A stretch of 64,000 nt of DNA from Polaribacter filamentus (GTDB lineage: Bacteria; Bacteroidota; Bacteroidia; Flavobacteriales; Flavobacteriaceae): NCBI RefSeq assembly GCF_002943715.1, contig NZ_MQUA01000013.1:2989501-3053500 (forward strand). Direction: 5' to 3'. Positions within the stretch are counted from its first letter, which is position 1, and each line of letters opens with the position of its first letter. A program made the position numbers and the translations under genes. The notes under the pieces were generated by a model. It worked only from the letters and a program-made list of their open reading frames with translations, was not told the DNA's origin and ran no database searches. Below, piece after piece: positions 27,107 to 37,900 of the stretch.

Positions 27107-29305
27107 TTAGAACCAAAAGCCCAAATTAAACAACCAAAAATTTTGATTGATATCTGGCGACCAACTGTATTTAATTTCTAAAGGACCAATTAAACTATTG
27201 TAACTATAACCCACAGCATAGCCAGATTTAATGTTTTCAAATAGCTGTACGTCCCTAAAAACATTCTCATCTAACCTTCCGTAATTTGCAATAAAAATAG
27301 CGTAATGGTCTTCTGCCATCGCATATCTAAAATTAAACTCAGACTTTAAAAAAGTGTTATCAGAAAGTTCTGCAAAATCATACCCATAAAAAGAAACAAA
27401 GGTATTTATGTAATTTTGGTTATAACCACCCAAATAAAAATCAAAAACTTCAGACTCCGGGTTCTTTAATGTAAAACCTGCTTCACTGGTCATTTGAAAG
27501 GTTAATTTATCCCAAAATGTTTTGGCAAAACCTATTGTTCCTTTTGCTTGCCCAAAACTTTGAAAATCCTCATTATAATCTGAAGAAGCCAAATACCATT
27601 TAAAATTTAAATCAGCAAAATATCCCTTTGTAGGAAAATAGTTTTTATCGTATGTATCTAACTTTAGATAACCGAAAGTGTTAAAATAATTACTTTTATC
27701 AATAATAGTTGCTTGACCATTTAACGTTATGGTAGGCGTTGTTGCTTTTATATATTTATATTCTGCTCCTAAACCTAAAGCAAATTTTCTGTCAAAAGTA
27801 GTTTGTACAAAAAATTGATTGGTTAAATCGGTATATTTTAAATTGATATTAGTAACGTTTGGAAACGCCGAAAGTATTGGGTTAAACTTTGAGTTTGAGC
27901 TAAAATGATTATATCTAGACCTAAAACCGTAACTGATATAAAAACCGTTGTCAACAAAATAATTTAAATTGTATCTTAAATTATCTCCTAGAATCATATC
28001 TAAAGAAAGCTTATCGTTATCTACGAATAAATGTTTTTGACTATAATTTACCAATACGCTAGATTTGTATAAAAAATCATAATGAACACCCAATTTTAAA
28101 CTTGCATTTTCACTCGTTTCTTTCAAATAAAAACTTAACAAATAGGATTGATCTATCTTTTTACTCAAATTATATTCGATTCGATCATAATTTTTTGTTG
28201 CTGATAACAAATAAATCTTTTTTGTCATCTCTCTTCTAGTAAGGCTATCTCCTTCTTTTAATTTTAATTTTCCAAGAACAAAAGCTCTGGTATAATCTTT
28301 TGCACCATCAATAGCAATGCTAGAAACTAACAACTTTTCATTGTTTAATTTTAGCACTGTTCTATTTCTTTTTATTTTTTGTTTTGCTGCTAATTCCTTA
28401 AAAACTTCGGTATATTTTACTGCTTCATCAATTCCTATTTTTAGAATTTCATCCTTTTTATCAAAATCTACCACACTAAAATTAGAAATATCAGGATGTA
28501 TATAAATGTCAATTTTTTCTTTCTCTTTTTTTGTTTTATTATACATCTGATAACTCATTATCTGATTCATAATAGCTAAAGCTGAGTTAAGCTTATCTTT
28601 TTTTTGCAACTCACCTTCTACATCCACCCCAATAAGAATATCGATTCCTTTAGATTTCATGATGCTTGCAGGAAAATTATTAGCAATACCCCCATCAACC
28701 AATAATTTACCATTTAAAGCAACCGGATTTAACAATGTTGGAAATGAGCCACTTGCTCTTAATGCCAAAGGCAAAGAACCTTTTTCTAGCAAAACTTGTC
28801 CGCCAGTTTCCACATCTGTTGCAATACAAAAAAACGGAATAGGTAATTTAGAAAAATCTTGATTACCATCTAAAGAATCAAATAATTCCAACAATAAATT
28901 AAGCACATTTTGTCCTTTAGAGATTGCCTTCGGCAAACCTATAACACCTCTTTTTACAGGTAAAGTGATCATGGTGTTTTCGCCATATTCTTTCTCAAAA
29001 AAAGTTTCTGAATTTCTTGGTAATTGGTCTGTTACAAGCGATAAGAAATCGGTTTCTTTTATAATATTTTCTATTTGGTCTGCAGAATAGCCAGCAGCAT
29101 ATAAACCACCAATAATGGCGCCCATACTAGTGCCACCAACATAATCTAATCTTATTCCTGCTTTGTCTATTTCTTTTAAAACACCAACATGCGCAAAACC
29201 TTTTGCGCCACCACCACTTAAAACCAACCCTATTTTTGGTTGTTTTTCTTGACTATAAAAAACGATAGAAATCAGTAAAAAAAAGGTCGCTATAAATTTT
29301 TTCAT
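27107..29305 (-). CDS. Patatin-like phospholipase with outer-membrane barrel (PlpD / type Vd-like)
   Basis: 732 residues. Signal peptide to FYSQ (about 19). The patatin domain has the oxyanion loop SGGGAKGFAHVGVL (30-43), the nucleophile in GGTSMG (Ser60) and the catalytic Asp in DGG (Asp204). A POTRA-like segment follows (about 320-390), then a BamA-like 16-strand barrel ending in FWLFNLGFWF. The whole matches the patatin-POTRA-barrel design of type Vd secretion proteins, though in Bacteroidetes release of the patatin part is unproven. Its ATG overlaps the uvrC stop by four bases. Confidence 0.93.
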   Translation of the reverse strand: MKKFIATFFLLISIVFYSQEKQPKIGLVLSGGGAKGFAHVGVLKEIDKAGIRLDYVGGTSMGAIIGGLYAAGYSADQIENIIKETDFLSLVTDQLPRNSETFFEKEYGENTMITLPVKRGVIGLPKAISKGQNVLNLLLELFDSLDGNQDFSKLPIPFFCIATDVETGGQVLLEKGSLPLALRASGSFPTLLNPVALNGKLLVDGGIANNFPASIMKSKGIDILIGVDVEGELQKKDKLNSALAIMNQIMSYQMYNKTKKEKEKIDIYIHPDISNFSVVDFDKKDEILKIGIDEAVKYTEVFKELAAKQKIKRNRTVLKLNNEKLLVSSIAIDGAKDYTRAFVLGKLKLKEGDSLTRREMTKKIYLLSATKNYDRIEYNLSKKIDQSYLLSFYLKETSENASLKLGVHYDFLYKSSVLVNYSQKHLFVDNDKLSLDMILGDNLRYNLNYFVDNGFYISYGFRSRYNHFSSNSKFNPILSAFPNVTNINLKYTDLTNQFFVQTTFDRKFALGLGAEYKYIKATTPTITLNGQATIIDKSNYFNTFGYLKLDTYDKNYFPTKGYFADLNFKWYLASSDYNEDFQSFGQAKGTIGFAKTFWDKLTFQMTSEAGFTLKNPESEVFDFYLGGYNQNYINTFVSFYGYDFAELSDNTFLKSEFNFRYAMAEDHYAIFIANYGRLDENVFRDVQLFENIKSGYAVGYSYNSLIGPLEIKYSWSPDINQNFWLFNLGFWF

Positions 29306-31098
29306 TCTTTTTTAGGATGATAATATTCGTGTACTTTGGTTGCTCTCGCATTGCCAATTGCTTCAATTAAATCTTCAAAAGAAGCCTCTTTTACACGTTT
29401 TGCCGATTTAAATTTACGCAATAAAGTTGTAATAGTCTGTGCACCAATATCAGGAATTTGCTCTAATTCAGATTTTATGGCACTTTTACTACGTTTATTT
29501 CTATGAAAAGTAATTCCAAATCGATGCGCTTCGTTTCTTAAATACTGTGTGATTTTTAAAGTTTCAGACTTTTTATCCAAATATAAAGGAATAGGATCTT
29601 CTGGATAATAAATTTCTTCCAAACGCTTTGCAATTCCGATGATGGCAATTTTACCGCGCAAACCTAAGATCTCTAAACTTTTTAAAGCGGATGATAATTG
29701 TCCTTTTCCTCCATCCACAATAATTAACTGCGGTAAAGGTTCTTCTTCGGCTAACAAACGTTTGTATCTTCTATACACCACTTCTTCCATAGAAGCAAAA
29801 TCATCTGGGCCTACAACCGTTTTTATATTGTAATGCCTGTAGTCTTTTTTGCTTGGTTTCCCATCTTTAAAAACGACGCAAGCCGCTACAGGGTTTGTAC
29901 CTTGAATGTTTGAGTTGTCAAAACATTCTATATGTCTTGGTTCTACAGAAAGGCGTAAATCCTTTTTCATTTGCGCCATAATTCTTTTTACATGTCTGTC
30001 TGGATCAACAATTTTAATCTGCTTAAATTGCTCTTGTCTGTAGTATTTTGCATTCCTTTCTGATAATTCTACAATGCGTTTTTTATCTCCTAATATCGGA
30101 ATGGTAACTTTTACGCTTTCGCCCACATTTACTTTAAAAGGAGCATAAATTTCTGGCGATTGGGAGTTGAAACGCTGCCTGATTTCTACAATAAACAACT
30201 CTAACAATTCTTTATCTGTTTCGTCTAATTTTTTCTTAATTTCTGCGGTGTGAGACTGAATAATCGATCCGTTTGAAATCTTTAAAAAATTTGCATATCC
30301 GTGCGTCTCATCAGAAATAATAGAAAAAACATCTACATTATTTATTGATGGATTTATAATGGTTGATTTTGATTGATAATTGCCTAATAAATTAAGTTTT
30401 TCTTTAATCTTTTGCGCCTCTTCAAACTCCATTTTTTCAGCAAACCTCAACATCATTTCTTGAAATTTATCTAAACTTTCTTTAAAATTTCCTTTAATAA
30501 TATTTCTAATTTCTTTGATAGAATCATTATAATTAGCTTCAGTTTCTAGGCCTTCACAAGCACCCCTGCAGTTTTTTAAATGATATTCTAAACAGACCTT
30601 ATATTTGCCTTCATTAATGTTTTTTTGGCTTAAATCAAAACTACAAGTTCTTAAAGGATAGAGTTCTTTTATCAAGTCTAACAAAACTCTTACCGTTTTT
30701 ACAGAAGTATAAGGACCAAAATATTCTGAACCATCCTTGATAACCCTTCTAGTCATAAATAATCTCGGAAAACGCTCTTTTTTGATACAAATCCAAGGAT
30801 AACTTTTATCGTCTTTTAATAAAACATTGTACTTTGGTTTGTACTTTTTAATTAAATTGTTTTCTAATAAAAGTGCATCTGTTTCTGTATTTACAACAAT
30901 GTGCTTTATGTTTACAATCTTTTTTACAAGAACTCTAGTCTTGCCATTTTCATGGTTTTTATTGAAGTAAGAAGCAACTCTTTTTTTTAAATTTTTGGCT
31001 TTACCAATGTAGATAATTACATCATCTTTATCAAAATATTGATACACTCCAGGTTCATTTGGCAAAGTTTGTACTTGAAGTTCTAAAGATGCAGGCAT
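29302..31098 (-). CDS. uvrC: Excinuclease ABC subunit C
   Basis: 598 residues, normal UvrC length. N-terminal GIY-YIG nuclease (PGVYQYFDKDDVIIYIGKAKNLKKRVASYF, about 16-45), Cys-rich CSFDLSQKN to CLEYHLKNCRGACEG (about 155-185), the UVR motif FEEAQKIKEKL near 224, the RNase H-like C-terminal nuclease (IECFDNSNIQGTNPVAACVVF near 378), and a helix-hairpin-helix end. It makes both incisions in nucleotide excision repair with UvrAB. The ATG at 31098 (MPASLELQ) is preferred over the upstream TTG at 31104. Confidence 0.96.
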   Translation of the reverse strand: MPASLELQVQTLPNEPGVYQYFDKDDVIIYIGKAKNLKKRVASYFNKNHENGKTRVLVKKIVNIKHIVVNTETDALLLENNLIKKYKPKYNVLLKDDKSYPWICIKKERFPRLFMTRRVIKDGSEYFGPYTSVKTVRVLLDLIKELYPLRTCSFDLSQKNINEGKYKVCLEYHLKNCRGACEGLETEANYNDSIKEIRNIIKGNFKESLDKFQEMMLRFAEKMEFEEAQKIKEKLNLLGNYQSKSTIINPSINNVDVFSIISDETHGYANFLKISNGSIIQSHTAEIKKKLDETDKELLELFIVEIRQRFNSQSPEIYAPFKVNVGESVKVTIPILGDKKRIVELSERNAKYYRQEQFKQIKIVDPDRHVKRIMAQMKKDLRLSVEPRHIECFDNSNIQGTNPVAACVVFKDGKPSKKDYRHYNIKTVVGPDDFASMEEVVYRRYKRLLAEEEPLPQLIIVDGGKGQLSSALKSLEILGLRGKIAIIGIAKRLEEIYYPEDPIPLYLDKKSETLKITQYLRNEAHRFGITFHRNKRSKSAIKSELEQIPDIGAQTITTLLRKFKSAKRVKEASFEDLIEAIGNARATKVHEYYHPKKE

Positions 31099-31133
31099 CT
31101 TCAAAAATAATACTTTTACAAGTATAAATTAGC

Positions 31134-31780
31134 CTATTCTTTGATCAAATTCTGATAAAACTTTAAGTTTGCATTATCAACAACTTGCCAACCGTAAACA
31201 GCTGATAATTGATAAATTTTAGACATCTCTTCGAAAAAACGAGTTTTTGTAGTAGTTTTTAAATACGTGAGCTCAAGGGTTTGTTGATTTTTTCAATACT
31301 TTTTTGATTTATCTTATTTAGAAAAAACATTAAACTGACTTTGTTGTAAATCAAAATATTTTACATCTGGTGAAATCGTAATTTCTTCATCTGGTATTTT
31401 ATTGCTGTAAATTTTTTTCTGTAAAGAATCTATTTGAATCTCTAATTTAGACAAGTCATAACCAACCTCAACGGTTGCATTTAGCATAATAATACCTTTT
31501 TTACCAGAATAAACATAGTCGTAAAAATATTTTTTAGAATCCGAATAATTATAAACTTCAAAGAAGTAACTTAGATACAAATAGCTTCCTCATATTTTTA
31601 ATAGTGTTTACAACTACCTGTATTTCTTCCTTTTTATGATTTTTCTCTTTCTTTTCATACCAAAATTCGGCGGTAAAAAAACCAATAAAAAAAACGAGAA
31701 TATCTCTTGAAATACGAATTTTAAAAAACCTTTTTTGATTTAAAACGTTAGGGGAAATTAAAACACTAAATATTTAGTTT
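31134..31780 (-). pseudogene. Decayed gene of unknown function upstream of uvrC
   Basis: Three fragments read in the same direction. NQKRFFKIRISRDILVFFI to VVVNTIKN with one hydrophobic segment comes first. After a frameshift comes SYLYLSYFFEVYNYSDSKK to QSQFNVFSK, stopping with TAA at 31314-31316. After two in-frame stops the same frame continues as TLELTYLKTTTKTRFF to NLKFYQNLIKE and ends with TAG at 31134. It looks like a single-pass membrane or anchored protein of roughly 190 residues. I do not recognise the family. Multiple lesions argue that it is dead. Confidence 0.55.
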
Positions 31781-31922
31781 TGACAAGGATTCCACAGATT
31801 TTAAGAAATAAATAAAACCCTATTCGGATTATTTAAAACCAGTAGGATTCATGAATTTAGGTCTTATTTTTTCTTAGATAAACGCTGGGAAAACTCTTTT
31901 AAGTTCTCATTTAAAACTACTC

Positions 31923-33200
31923 AAGACCGTTGCAAAAAGCGAACTTAATTATTTTTACTTTTTAGAGTTCCCTTTTTTTTTAGCTACAACATCGATTATG
32001 CTATTTTTTTTCTATTTTAAGTGAGTAAATGCCTTTTTTAGGCTTCATTTTTCCTTAATTTTTACAATTAGACGCAAATATCCCTGGACTTCGATATAAA
32101 TTATAGCACATTGCCTCCATCAAATTTTGTGTATGCATTTTTTTCATCCCTCTGTATCTTGCAATTCCACCTTTAAACCATAATTTTATTCCTCCAAAAG
32201 TACGTTCTACTTTAAACCTTGTTTTTCCTATTAATTTATTGAATCTAGTTTCCCATTTTGTTAACGGTTTATTTTTTACCGCCTTTTTAAGGATATGATT
32301 CTTTAAATTACGCTTCTTTAAAATCGCAACATTTTTCTTTGATTGGTACCCTTTATCTGCCTTTAGAGGGATGTCTTTTGGTAATACCACATTTACAGTT
32401 TCTAGAACTTCCTCCAAATTTGCAATCTCATTTTTGCTCGCAGTTGTGGTTAGTACTCCTAGAACGAGTCCTTCGTTATCCGTTACATGATGCTTTTTAA
32501 ACCCAAAATGGTACTTTCCTCTTTTCTTTAACCAAGTACCCTCTTTATCGACACTATCTGGATATTCTTTGTGTACTTCTACTTGGTCTGCACAGCGGTC
32601 TTCGGTTACCTTAAAATTTGTTTTTCCTTTTGGTCTAAGTGGCGTATCTATTACACTAGCGTCTATTATTAAACCTGTTTTTACAATGATATTATGTGCA
32701 TCTAGCTGTTTGTTTATGGAGGTAAATAATTTTTCGAAGGTTTGTGTTTTGGTTAATGCGGTTCTAAACCTACTTAAAGTACTATGATCTGGAGCAACCT
32801 GTTCAATGGTCATCCCACAAAAATAACTAAAGGAAAGACTGTCATTTATTCGGTCTTCAACTTCATAATCGCTTAAACCATACCAACTTTGTAAAAGACA
32901 CATTTTAAAAAGTAATGTCCCATCATAAGAAGGCTTGCCAGTGGCACTTTTTCCTTTTAAATAATCATTATTTATTAGGATAGAGATCGTATCCCAATCG
33001 ATAAGGGTGTTTATTTGGGTGAAAAATGTCTTTTTAATTTTTCTTGCTCGTAAATCGCAAATGCTATCGGCTAAAGTTGGTTGTTTTTGTATTTTCATAC
33101 ACTAAATTTACAGATTAATATACTTACAATCATATATTTAACATAAATAATAACGTGTTATTTTTGTGCTTTTTATTAGGTACTTCCTTGCAACGGTCTT
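31923..33200 (-). mobile_element. IS5-family-like insertion sequence, copy 1
   Basis: 1278 bases with perfect 13-base terminal inverted repeats AAGACCGTTGCAA. TACTC is present at both sides (31918-31922 and 33201-33205), a 5-base target duplication. It is almost identical to copy 2 at 51659-52935; I see a few base differences (for example A/G near 32100 and near 32153, T/A near 31951) and one T in a homopolymer. It inserted at the 3' end of lspA. Confidence 0.93.
32055..33098 (-). CDS. IS5-family-like transposase, copy 1
   Basis: 347 residues. N-terminal region with SYDGTLLFKMCLLQSWYGLSDYEVEDRINDSLSF (about 57-90), the DUF772-like segment of IS5 transposases, and APDHSTLSRFRTAL. The DDE domain has LIIDASVIDTPL (first Asp, about 143), KADKGYQSKKN (second Asp, about 248) and KVERTFGGIKLWF with the glutamate near 308 before RYRGMKKMHTQ. 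Complete and unbroken, with the same protein as copy 2, so probably functional. Confidence 0.93.
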   Translation of the reverse strand: MKIQKQPTLADSICDLRARKIKKTFFTQINTLIDWDTISILINNDYLKGKSATGKPSYDGTLLFKMCLLQSWYGLSDYEVEDRINDSLSFSYFCGMTIEQVAPDHSTLSRFRTALTKTQTFEKLFTSINKQLDAHNIIVKTGLIIDASVIDTPLRPKGKTNFKVTEDRCADQVEVHKEYPDSVDKEGTWLKKRGKYHFGFKKHHVTDNEGLVLGVLTTTASKNEIANLEEVLETVNVVLPKDIPLKADKGYQSKKNVAILKKRNLKNHILKKAVKNKPLTKWETRFNKLIGKTRFKVERTFGGIKLWFKGGIARYRGMKKMHTQNLMEAMCYNLYRSPGIFASNCKN

Positions 33201-33817
33201 TACTCCTGTACTTTCTTCTCTTCCTTTGGAAAAGCTTGTTTGCTAAAAATAAAAAGTAATGCTACACCTACACTAATATAGGCATCCGCAGGATTAAAAA
33301 TATATTGGAAAAAAGTATATGGTTCACCTCCAATAAAAGGAATCCAGCTTGGTAAATCTCCACTCCAAATAGGAAAATAAAACATGTCTACCACTTTACC
33401 GTGAAAAATACTTCCGTAAGGTTGATCTGCAAAAAGCGTTGCCACTTTATTGGTAGAATCGTCAAAAATTGCTCCGTAAAAAACAGAATCTATAATGTTA
33501 CCAACGGCACCAGAAAAAATTAACGAAATAGCAATAATCACTGCATTGTGCACTTTCGTTTTTATGTTGCCAATTAACCAATACATAATTGCTGATACTG
33601 CAACCAATCTAAAAACAGTTAAAAAAAGTTTTCCTGCTTTTCCGCCAAACTCAAAACCCATTGCCATTCCGTTGTTTTCTACAAAATGGATTTTAAACCA
33701 ATCGAAAACCACCACTTCTTCGCCTAAAACAAAGTTTGTTTTTATATATATTTTAATAACTTGATCTAAAATAATTGTAAATAAAATAGTAAGAATTGCG
33801 ATGTTCTTTTTAGACAT
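33200..33817 (-). CDS. lspA: Lipoprotein signal peptidase (signal peptidase II)
   Basis: 205 residues. An inner-membrane aspartic protease that cleaves prolipoprotein signal peptides. Four membrane segments; the catalytic aspartates lie in GNIIDSVFYG (about 110-119) and FNPADAYISVG (about 175-185), with the typical VENNGMAMGFEF motif near 46. The loop between the aspartates is long, as in other Bacteroidetes. The ATG at 33817 is chosen over a GTG at 33838. The stop codon straddles the end of IS copy 1, which converted an original TAG to TAA without changing the protein. Confidence 0.95.
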   Translation of the reverse strand: MSKKNIAILTILFTIILDQVIKIYIKTNFVLGEEVVVFDWFKIHFVENNGMAMGFEFGGKAGKLFLTVFRLVAVSAIMYWLIGNIKTKVHNAVIIAISLIFSGAVGNIIDSVFYGAIFDDSTNKVATLFADQPYGSIFHGKVVDMFYFPIWSGDLPSWIPFIGGEPYTFFQYIFNPADAYISVGVALLFIFSKQAFPKEEKKVQE

Positions 33818-33851
33818 TTTTATAGAATTTGTGCTCACAAAAATAAGACTA

Positions 33852-34505
33852 TTATTGTGTTTTTTGGGTAGTTAAATAAATATTAGCTTTTAAGCTTGTT
33901 ACCGTAAAGGTTTTCTGGTTTTTTTCTGATTTATTTTGATATATTTTTTCATACAAAATATCATTAATTTGTATTTTTCCAAGCTTAGAAGTTACCTCAA
34001 TTTTTGCGTTTTTAAGTGTTGCATAAATACTTCCTTCATATAGTTTTATAGCCGTTTCTGCCATAACTTCATTGAACTTTAAAATTCCCTCATCAATAAA
34101 AATAGCTAAATTCCCTTCATAACTTTTAGATTCGATATTAATATTTTCTCCAAAAATAGTTGCTTTTTTCCCTTTAGGAATTTTTATAACGGCGGATGCT
34201 CTTTGTAGTCTTTTGGTAATAAATTTTCTGAAAATTGTTTCTTTGGTTTGTAATTCTTCAATTATAAATGCAATCTGAACAACATTGTTTCCCGTATTTA
34301 AAAGAATATGTTGTTCATTAGGGTTTTCTGCAAACAAGGTGATTTCAATAAAATCTGAAGTTGAATTTTCAAGCACAAAATCGTCTAACCCAATCGTTGA
34401 TATTTCAATTTCTTGTAAATTAGTTTCAAACTTTTTTATAACTTTTTTCTGAGAAAAAAGTACCGTTGAAAAGATTAAAAGGGATAATAAAATTATTTTT
34501 TTCAT
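33852..34505 (-). CDS. Secreted protein resembling DUF4097-type putative adhesins
   Basis: 217 residues with a signal peptide (MKKIILLSLLIFSTVLFSQ). The rest is predicted all-beta with repeated strand patterns (INIESKSYEGNLAIFIDEG, TAIKLYEGSIYATLKNAKIEV), as in DUF4097-like adhesin repeats. Function not known. It lies between the DksA-like gene and lspA on the same strand, in the order ileS, DksA-like, this gene, lspA. Confidence 0.65.
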   Translation of the reverse strand: MKKIILLSLLIFSTVLFSQKKVIKKFETNLQEIEISTIGLDDFVLENSTSDFIEITLFAENPNEQHILLNTGNNVVQIAFIIEELQTKETIFRKFITKRLQRASAVIKIPKGKKATIFGENINIESKSYEGNLAIFIDEGILKFNEVMAETAIKLYEGSIYATLKNAKIEVTSKLGKIQINDILYEKIYQNKSEKNQKTFTVTSLKANIYLTTQKTQ

Positions 34506-34558
34506 AAAAAAAAAAGCTTCCGGTTAAGAAAGCTTTATAAATTTTAGTTGAACTGTTT

Positions 34559-34936
34559 TTACTGAGCTCTTTTTGCATCAATACTTAAAGTAGCATGAGG
34601 CACTAACTTTAAGCGTTCTTTTTGTATTAATTTACCAGTAACTCTGCAAACTCCATACGTTTTGTTTTCTATACGAATTAACGCGTTTTTTAAGTCTCTT
34701 ATAAACTTTTCTTGTCTAATTGCTAACTGCACATTTGATTCTTTGTTCATTACCTCTGAACCTTCATCAAAAGATTTAAATGATGGCGATGTATCATCTG
34801 TACCATTATCTGAATTGTTTTTGTAAGCGCGTTCTAACAAATCTAAATCTTCTTTTGCTCTAGCAATTTTCTTATTTATAATTTCTTTAAACTCTTGTAG
34901 ATCTAATTCCGAGTATTTTAATTTAACATCTGACAT
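34559..34936 (-). CDS. DksA/TraR-family protein with degenerate zinc finger
   Basis: 125 residues. A coiled-coil N-terminal half (KEIINKKIARAKEDLDLLERAY) and a DksA-like C-terminus: YGVCRVTGKLIQKERLKLVPHATL. Only one cysteine of the usual four remains, so the zinc site is missing. In this Bacteroidetes lineage such proteins are common. DksA acts on RNA polymerase secondary channel and the stringent response, but the acidic tip residues should be checked here. The ATG at 34936 is chosen over the TTG at 34954, which would overlap ileS. Confidence 0.85.
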   Translation of the reverse strand: MSDVKLKYSELDLQEFKEIINKKIARAKEDLDLLERAYKNNSDNGTDDTSPSFKSFDEGSEVMNKESNVQLAIRQEKFIRDLKNALIRIENKTYGVCRVTGKLIQKERLKLVPHATLSIDAKRAQ

Positions 34937-34940
34937 TTTC

Positions 34941-37900
34941 TTAGGCTTTTTCAATTAATATTTTACTTATTATGGTATCAAATTCTATTTCTATACCATC
35001 TTTTAATTCATCAACAAAAACCAATTCTTTGGTTAATGTTTCACTCATAATATAGTCTTTATTATCCGTAATAGATTGTTGTAAGTTTTGATTGTTTAAG
35101 ATTGTTAATTTAATCTTATCTGTTACTTCTAAACCGTTGTCTTTACGTGCATTCTGAATTCTATTTACCAATTCTCTTGCCACACCTTCTTTGCGTAAAT
35201 CTTCTGTTATCGTGACATCTAAAGCCACTGTTAACGCACCTTCGTTTGCAACTAACCAACCTTCTATATCTTTGGATGATATCTCTACATCTGAGAGATC
35301 CAAAGTAATATTTTTTCCATTAATGTCAAGAATAATGTTACCAATTTTTTCAATTTTGTTAATATCTTCTTTTGAGAAAGTACCAACTGCTGCTGCTATC
35401 GAACGCATATCTTTACCAAATTTTGGGCCTAATGTTTTAAAATTAGGCTTAATTTGTTTGATTAAGATATCTGAAGCATCTTCTAATAATTGAATTTCTT
35501 TAATATTAACTTCGTGTTTAATAAGGTTAGCAACTGCTAAAATCTCTTCCTTTTGTTGCGCATTATCAACCGGAATCATAATTTTTTGCAATGGCTGACG
35601 CACTTTTATCTTTTCTTTCGCTCTTAATGAAAGTACCAAAGAAGAGATGGTTTGTGCACTTTCCATTTTACGTTCTAAAGATTTATCAACAAAGCGTTCA
35701 TCAAAAACAGGAAAATCTGATAAATGAATACTTTCTGATATTTCTTTACCAGTTACAGAATTTAAATCTTGATACAATCTGTCCATAAAGAAAGGTGCAA
35801 TTGGCGAACCTAATTTTGCAATCGTAATCATACAGGTATATAATGTTTGATACGCAGAAATTTTATCTGTTTGATAATCTCCTTTCCAAAAACGTCTTCT
35901 ACTTAAACGTACATACCAGTTACTTAAATAATCTTGTGTAAAATCTGATATTGCTCTCGCAGCTCTCGTAGGTTCATATTCTTCATAGAATTTATCTACT
36001 TTATTAATTAAAGTGTGTAATTCTGATAAAATCCAACGGTCTATTTCTGGTCTTTTTTCTAACGGAATATCTGCTTCTTCATAAGCAAAACCGTCAATAT
36101 TTGTATATAAAGTAAAGAACGAATACGTATTATATAAAGTTCCGAAAAACTTACGTTTTACTTCTTCAATTCCGTCTAAATCAAATTTTAAATTATCCCA
36201 AGGGTTTGCGTTTGAAATCATATACCAACGTGTTGCATCTGCTCCATACGTTGCTAATGTTGTAAACGGATCTGTTGCATTTCCTAAACGTTTAGACATT
36301 TTATGTCCGTTTTTGTCTAAAACCAACCCGTTAGAAACTACGTTTTTGTAGGCAACAGAATCAAAAACCATCGTTGCAATTGCGTGCAAAGTATAAAACC
36401 AACCTCTTGTTTGATCTACGCCTTCTGCAATAAAATCTGCAGGAAAAGATTCATTTTCGTCAATTTTTTGTTTGTTTTCAAACGGGTAATGCCATTGTGC
36501 ATAAGGCATAGAGCCCGAATCGAACCAAACATCAATTAAATCGTTTTCACGATTCATTGGTTGTCCTGATGGCGAAACTAACACAATTTTATCAACAATA
36601 TTTTTATGTAAATCTATTTTCGCATAGTTTTCTTCAGACATATTTCCAACCTCAAAGTCTTCAAAAATATCTTTTGCTAAAACTCCAGCTTCTACCGCTT
36701 TTGCCATTTCTTGCTTCAATTCTTTAACAGAACCCACACAAATTTCTTCTTTACCGTCTTCTGTTCTCCAGATAGGTAACGGAATTCCCCAATATCTAGA
36801 TCGCGATAAGTTCCAATCGTTTGCATTTGCCAACCAATTTCCAAAACGTCCAGTTCCTGTAGATTCAGGTTTCCAGTTAATGGTTTTGTTTAAGGCGTGC
36901 ATTCTATCTTTTACATCCGTAACTTTAATAAACCAAGAATCTAACGGATAATATAAAATAGGTTTATCAGTTCGCCAACAGTTTGGGTAACTGTGCTTGT
37001 ATTTTTCGACTTTAAAAGCCTTGTTTTCATTTTTAAGTTTTAACCCAAGTCTTTCATCAACAGATAAATATTTATCTTGATTTTTTAAAACCTCCGTTAA
37101 ATTTTTTTGCTGATTTTTTAATTCTACTTCAAAATCAGCTTCATCTAAATATTCTGATTTTACATATTCTCCTGCAAAACCGTAAATAGGATCGTTTACT
37201 TCTGATCTAAATTTTCCTTGTAAATTAACCAACGGAACTAAATTATCATTCTCGTCTATTACCAACATTGGCGGAATTTCTGGCACCGCTTGTTTTGCAA
37301 CAATTGCATCATCTGCCCCAAAAGTTGGCGCCGTGTGTACAATTCCTGTTCCGTCTTCTGTCGTTACAAAATCACCAGCAATTACTCTAAAAGCATCCTG
37401 TGGATTGTCGTTTGGAAGACAATAATCTAATAATTGCTCGTACTTACTATTCACTAAATCTTTACCAATAAATTCTTTAATTACATAAAAAGGGATTTTC
37501 TTATCCCCCGAATTGTAAGAACTTAATGCCTCTGAAGTTTCAACTTGAAAACTGTTTTTACCTCCAAATTGTTTTCCAACTAACTTTTTAGCTAAAATTA
37601 CTTTTATTGGTTCAAATGTATATTGATTAAACGTATCTACTAAAACATATTCTATTTTAGGGCCAACCGTTAATGCAGTGTTAGATGGCAAAGTCCAAGG
37701 AGTTGTTGTCCAAGCGATGAAATAAATAGTTCCTTCATTTTGCAAAAAGGCTGGAAGTGTTTTTTCTATCGCTTTAAACTGTGCCACAACCGTTGTATCG
37801 GTTACATCTTGATACGTTCCTGGCTGATTTAATTCGTGCGAACTTAAACCCGTACCTGCTTTTGGTGAATATGGCTGAATTGTATACCCCTTGTAAATTA

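Noticed and set aside
32569..32787. Antisense frames inside both IS5 copies (also 52304-52522)
   Set aside because: Present only because the transposase copies are identical; no start signals or family features.
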